DNA of 8,594 nucleotides from Rhodoferax sp. (GTDB lineage Bacteria; Pseudomonadota; Gammaproteobacteria; Burkholderiales; Burkholderiaceae_C), in NCBI GenBank assembly GCA_021731215.1, contig JAKFXU010000386.1, positions 1 through 8,594 on the forward strand, given 5' to 3'. The notes beneath the pieces were generated by a model. The model worked only from the letters and a program-made list of their open reading frames with translations. It ran no database searches and was not told the origin of the DNA. Of the stretch, positions 6,171 through 8,594 are shown in pieces. How positions within the stretch are numbered: the first letter of the stretch is position 1; each line of letters starts with the position of its first letter. Position numbers and translations under genes: made by a program.

Positions 6171-6176
6171 ATCATA
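6171..6176 (-). promoter_or_regulatory. Possible -10 box for the acyl-CoA ligase gene
   Basis: TATGAT on the minus strand, five of six matches to TATAAT, with GC-rich flanks. The best -35 at a suitable distance is CTGGCG (three of six matches), so support is weak. If used, transcription starts near 6164 with a leader of about 78 nt including the hairpin. Confidence 0.25.
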
Positions 6177-6232
6177 CCCGCGAAATCGCCTGCGCCAGTC
6201 GCGGGGAATCCCTGAGCAGACAGAGATTACCC

Positions 6233-6253
6233 TGTCGCGGGAGCCCAGCGACA
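6233..6253 (-). other. Inverted repeat downstream of the solute-binding protein gene
   Basis: TGTCGC (6233-6238) and GCGACA (6248-6253) can form a 6-bp stem around a 9-nt loop, 31 bases after the stop codon at 6285. There is no T-run, so a terminator role is only possible, not shown. Confidence 0.3.
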
Positions 6254-6284
6254 CGGGGCAAGTAGTGGCTGCGCGTTGCGCCGC

Positions 6285-7271
6285 TCAGGCGGGCTTGGCG
6301 GCCAGGCCCAGACGCTCGATCAGGGCTTTTTCCTTGGCGTAGTTGTCGCGTGCGAACTTGGTGTAGTCGGCGGTGTTCATGTAGATCACCGACTGGTCGT
6401 ACTTATCGAGCATGGCCAGCACGGCCGGGTCTTCCAGCGTCTTTTTGAAGGCGTCATGCAGTCGAGCGGTGAGGGCGGGGTCCATGTCCTTGGGCGCGCC
6501 GATGCCAAACGGGGAATCTGACACGGTGTCGTAGCCGAGCTCGGTCAGGGTCGGCACATTGGGCCAGCGCTTGGTGCGCTTGCTGCCGTAGGTGGCCAGC
6601 AGGCGCAGGCTGCCCGCCTCGACTTGAGGGGCCCAGCCGGTGGCATCGCTGTGCGCCATGATGTGGCCACCCAGCAGGGCCTGCAAGCCGTCCGAGCTGC
6701 CCTTGAAGGGCACGTGTGTCAGCTTGATTGCTGCCTTGGAGGCGAATTCTTCCACCGCCAGGTGTGGCGTGGTGCCGTTGCCGGTGGAGCCGTAGGCGAA
6801 CTTGTCCGGGTTGGCCTTGGCAAAGTCCACCAGATCCTTGACGCTCTTGATGGGTGAACTTGCCTGCACCACCAGGCCAAAGGTATAGCCTGTCAGGCAG
6901 GCGATGTAGGTGAAGTCCTTCATCGGGTCGAACTGCGTTTTCAGCATGTGCGGCATGCGCAGCACGCCGATCGTCAGTTGCGACAGCGTGTAGCCGTCGG
7001 GCTTGGCGTTGACCAGTTCGTTGGGGCCCAGCATGCCGCTGGCGCCGGGTTTGTTGTCGATCACCACCTGGCCGCCCAGGGCCTTGCCGGCGCTTTCAGC
7101 CATCGAACGCATCACCGCGTCGGTGGAACCGCCTGCGGGCCAGGGGCAGATCAGGCGGATTGGTTTGGAGGGATAGGCCTGGGCCAGTGCGAGGCCCGGC
7201 AGGGCCACGGCGGCAGCGGAAGCAAGCGAACCTTGAACGAAGCGGCGGCGTGTGGTTTGGAACCGGGGCAT
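6285..7271 (-). CDS. Tripartite tricarboxylate transporter (Bug/TctC) family substrate-binding protein
   Basis: Periplasmic binding protein that captures a small carboxylate or related compound and hands it to a TctA/TctB-type membrane pair. The 328-residue precursor has a twin-arginine-like signal peptide: TTRRRFVQ (6-13), a hydrophobic Ala/Leu core, and a probable cut near 30-32 (ALAQA before YPSKPIRL). Bug-family marks follow in order: YPSKPIRLICPWPAGGSTD (33-51), IDNKPGASGMLG (71-82), KPDGYTL (90-96), YGSTGNGTTPH, LTHVPFKGSSDGLQALLGGH, and LRLLATYGSKRTKRWPNVPT. Length is usual. The ATG at 7271 is supported by GGAGA six bases upstream. No tctA or tctB is visible on either side, as is common for the many orphan Bug proteins of Burkholderiales. 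The ligand cannot be predicted from sequence. Confidence 0.93.
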   Translation of the reverse strand: MPRFQTTRRRFVQGSLASAAAVALPGLALAQAYPSKPIRLICPWPAGGSTDAVMRSMAESAGKALGGQVVIDNKPGASGMLGPNELVNAKPDGYTLSQLTIGVLRMPHMLKTQFDPMKDFTYIACLTGYTFGLVVQASSPIKSVKDLVDFAKANPDKFAYGSTGNGTTPHLAVEEFASKAAIKLTHVPFKGSSDGLQALLGGHIMAHSDATGWAPQVEAGSLRLLATYGSKRTKRWPNVPTLTELGYDTVSDSPFGIGAPKDMDPALTARLHDAFKKTLEDPAVLAMLDKYDQSVIYMNTADYTKFARDNYAKEKALIERLGLAAKPA

Positions 7272-7277
7272 GAGACA

Positions 7278-7282
7278 TCTCC
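7278..7282 (-). promoter_or_regulatory. RBS of the solute-binding protein gene
   Basis: GGAGA on the minus strand, six bases before the ATG at 7271; it confirms the start. Confidence 0.75.
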
Positions 7283-7319
7283 AGGGTGGTTGGCAGGTAA
7301 CTGACCAGCAGGCTTGGGC

Positions 7320-7325
7320 ACTATA
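7320..7325 (-). promoter_or_regulatory. Possible -10 box upstream of the solute-binding protein gene
   Basis: TATAGT on the minus strand, five of six matches to TATAAT, 48 bases before the ATG. No good -35 lies 16-18 bases upstream (AGGTCA at best), so an activator might be needed. The sequence CCCTA occurs three times here on the minus strand (7328-7324, 7352-7348, 7365-7361), a possible operator. Confidence 0.3.
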
Positions 7326-7396
7326 GGGTTTTCGTGGCGCACTGACCTAGGGATTAACCATAGGGGGGGTCACCTACGCGACTTCTATTGCCAGGC

Positions 7397-8594
7397 TCAG
7401 TCACCCATCACCACGCCCTCGCGGCGCGGATCGGCGCCGCCCAGCAGCACGGACTTGCCGTGGACCTGGGCGCGTGTGATGGCCTGCAGGCCGCTGGTCA
7501 TGGTGATCTCGTGTACCTCATGGCCGCGCGCCTTGAGTGCGTCGATGGTGGCCGGAACAAAGCGACCTGCCTCCAGCAGCAGCGGGCCACCGGTCGAGCC
7601 GAAATTGGGCAAGTTGATGGCCTGCTGCGGCGGCAGGCCCCAGTTGAGCGTGGCGTACAGCGTCTTGGCCGTGTAGTGAATGATCAGCGCGCCGCCCGGA
7701 CTGCCGCCACTCATGAGCAATTCGTTGCTGGCTTTGTCGAACACCAGCGTGGGCGCCATGGACGAGCGCGGACGCTTGCCGGGCTGCACCCGGTTGGCGA
7801 TCGACCGGCCCCGGGCATCGGCCGGCGCGAAGCTGAAGTCAGAGAGCTGGTTATTGAGCAGGAAGCCTTTGACCATTTGCCGCGCGCCAAAGGCATCCTC
7901 GATCGTCGTGGTCATGGCGATTGCGTTGCCATGCCGGTCCACGATGCTGATGTGGCTGGTGCCGTACTCGGGCTGCTCGGGCATGGGCGCGAAAGAGACG
8001 CTTGCACCGCTGGGGACGCCGGGCTGAACGGTTTTCATGCTTTGTTCGCCAATGAGCTGGCTGCGCTCGGCCAGGTAGGCTGGATCGAGCAGGCTCATCC
8101 AGTTGCCGGCCGGTGGCGCTGCGAAGTCGGGATCGGCCAGGTACTGCGCGCGGTCGGCAAAGGCCAGACGGGAGGCCTCGGTGTACAGGTGCAGCCATGC
8201 GGCCGAAGGTGTGGGGGCGCCTTGCGGCCCCGCTTCCAGCGCCAGCCGTGCGGCCCCGGTGTGGGCCAGCAGGCCCAGAATCTGGCCGACCGCGATGGCG
8301 CCTGAACTCGGCGGCGGGAAGCCGCAAATGCGCAAGTCCCGGCTCGCTGCCTGGTAGTCGTGGCAGATCGGCGTGCGCTGCTTCGCCCGGTAGCCAGCGA
8401 GATCGGCCAGCGACAGCCGTCCTGGGTTGGCGGCGTGCTGTTGCACCTTGTCCACGATCGCCTGCGCCACCTCGCCTTGGTACAGCGCGTTTGAGCCCTT
8501 GCTGGCGATGGCCCGCAGCACGGCCGCGAGTTCGGGGTTTTTCAGCAGATGGCCCGCTGGCCAGGGCTTGCCCTCCAGGTCATGGAAATAGGCG
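7397..8594 (-). CDS. ggt: Gamma-glutamyltransferase (GGT), C-terminal part
   Basis: Periplasmic or secreted N-terminal nucleophile hydrolase that removes or transfers the gamma-glutamyl group of glutathione and similar peptides. The visible frame runs from the right edge (AYFHDLEGKPWPAGHLLKNP) to the TGA at 7397: 399 residues, so the N-terminus, signal peptide and first part of the large subunit lie outside. The self-cleavage site and nucleophile are in YGTSHISIVDRHGNAIAMT; the catalytic Thr codon is 7960-7958. The small subunit from that Thr to the stop is 187 residues, near the 190 I recall for E. coli. Substrate and oxyanion motifs NRVQPGKRPRSSMAPT and SGGSPGGALII are present, as is GFPPPSSG in the large subunit. 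The coding frame continues upstream of the internal GTG at 8521, so that is not the start. It ends 125 nt before the binding-protein gene, with no clear terminator between. Confidence 0.95.
   Translation of the reverse strand, partial: AYFHDLEGKPWPAGHLLKNPELAAVLRAIASKGSNALYQGEVAQAIVDKVQQHAANPGRLSLADLAGYRAKQRTPICHDYQAASRDLRICGFPPPSSGAIAVGQILGLLAHTGAARLALEAGPQGAPTPSAAWLHLYTEASRLAFADRAQYLADPDFAAPPAGNWMSLLDPAYLAERSQLIGEQSMKTVQPGVPSGASVSFAPMPEQPEYGTSHISIVDRHGNAIAMTTTIEDAFGARQMVKGFLLNNQLSDFSFAPADARGRSIANRVQPGKRPRSSMAPTLVFDKASNELLMSGGSPGGALIIHYTAKTLYATLNWGLPPQQAINLPNFGSTGGPLLLEAGRFVPATIDALKARGHEVHEITMTSGLQAITRAQVHGKSVLLGGADPRREGVVMGD

Overview
The window looks like chromosomal DNA from a betaproteobacterium of the order Burkholderiales, most likely family Comamonadaceae. 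The evidence is the high GC content, a dnaG-rpoD pair whose RpoD has a long Lys/Ala/Pro-rich N-terminus, a Bug/TctC-type binding protein standing alone without its membrane subunits, and a C/G-rich intergenic repeat of a kind I recall from Polaromonas, Variovorax and Acidovorax relatives. No tool was run; family calls come from reading motifs.

All six genes are on the minus strand, so the transcriptional order runs from high to low coordinates: gamma-glutamyltransferase (start beyond the right edge), a Tat/Sec-exported TctC-family solute-binding protein, a FadD-type acyl-CoA ligase, a bile-acid:sodium symporter (BASS) family carrier, DNA primase (dnaG), and the primary sigma factor (rpoD, end beyond the left edge).

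Layout. 1-814: N-terminal 271 residues of RpoD. 815-1099: dnaG-rpoD spacer with a near-consensus sigma-70 promoter, a leader of about 210 nt and three copies of an 8-mer. 1100-2974: dnaG, GTG start. 2975-3337: gene-free, holding a G/C-rich dispersed-type repeat, a 35-bp direct repeat pair, and between them a perfect 29-bp inverted repeat. 3338-4258: BASS carrier. 4343-6085: acyl-CoA ligase, with a leader carrying an 8-bp hairpin closed by a GCAA loop. 6285-7271: solute-binding protein. 7397-8594: C-terminal part of GGT, including the complete small subunit.

How the genes relate. dnaG and rpoD form the conserved core of the macromolecular-synthesis operon, but rpsU is not immediately upstream here; a repeat cluster and an unrelated transporter are. 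The right half is a loose co-oriented set for carboxylate or peptide uptake and activation (GGT, binding protein, CoA ligase, anion symporter). Their gaps of 84-199 nt make one tight operon unlikely, although acyl-CoA ligase and symporter could be co-transcribed.

I see no undescribed multi-gene system. The parts most worth a second look are the repeat cluster at 3061-3341, whose direct repeat supplies the symporter stop codon, the structured rpoD leader, the basic AT-hook-like N-terminus of RpoD, and the symporter that starts at the equivalent of helix 2 of its family.
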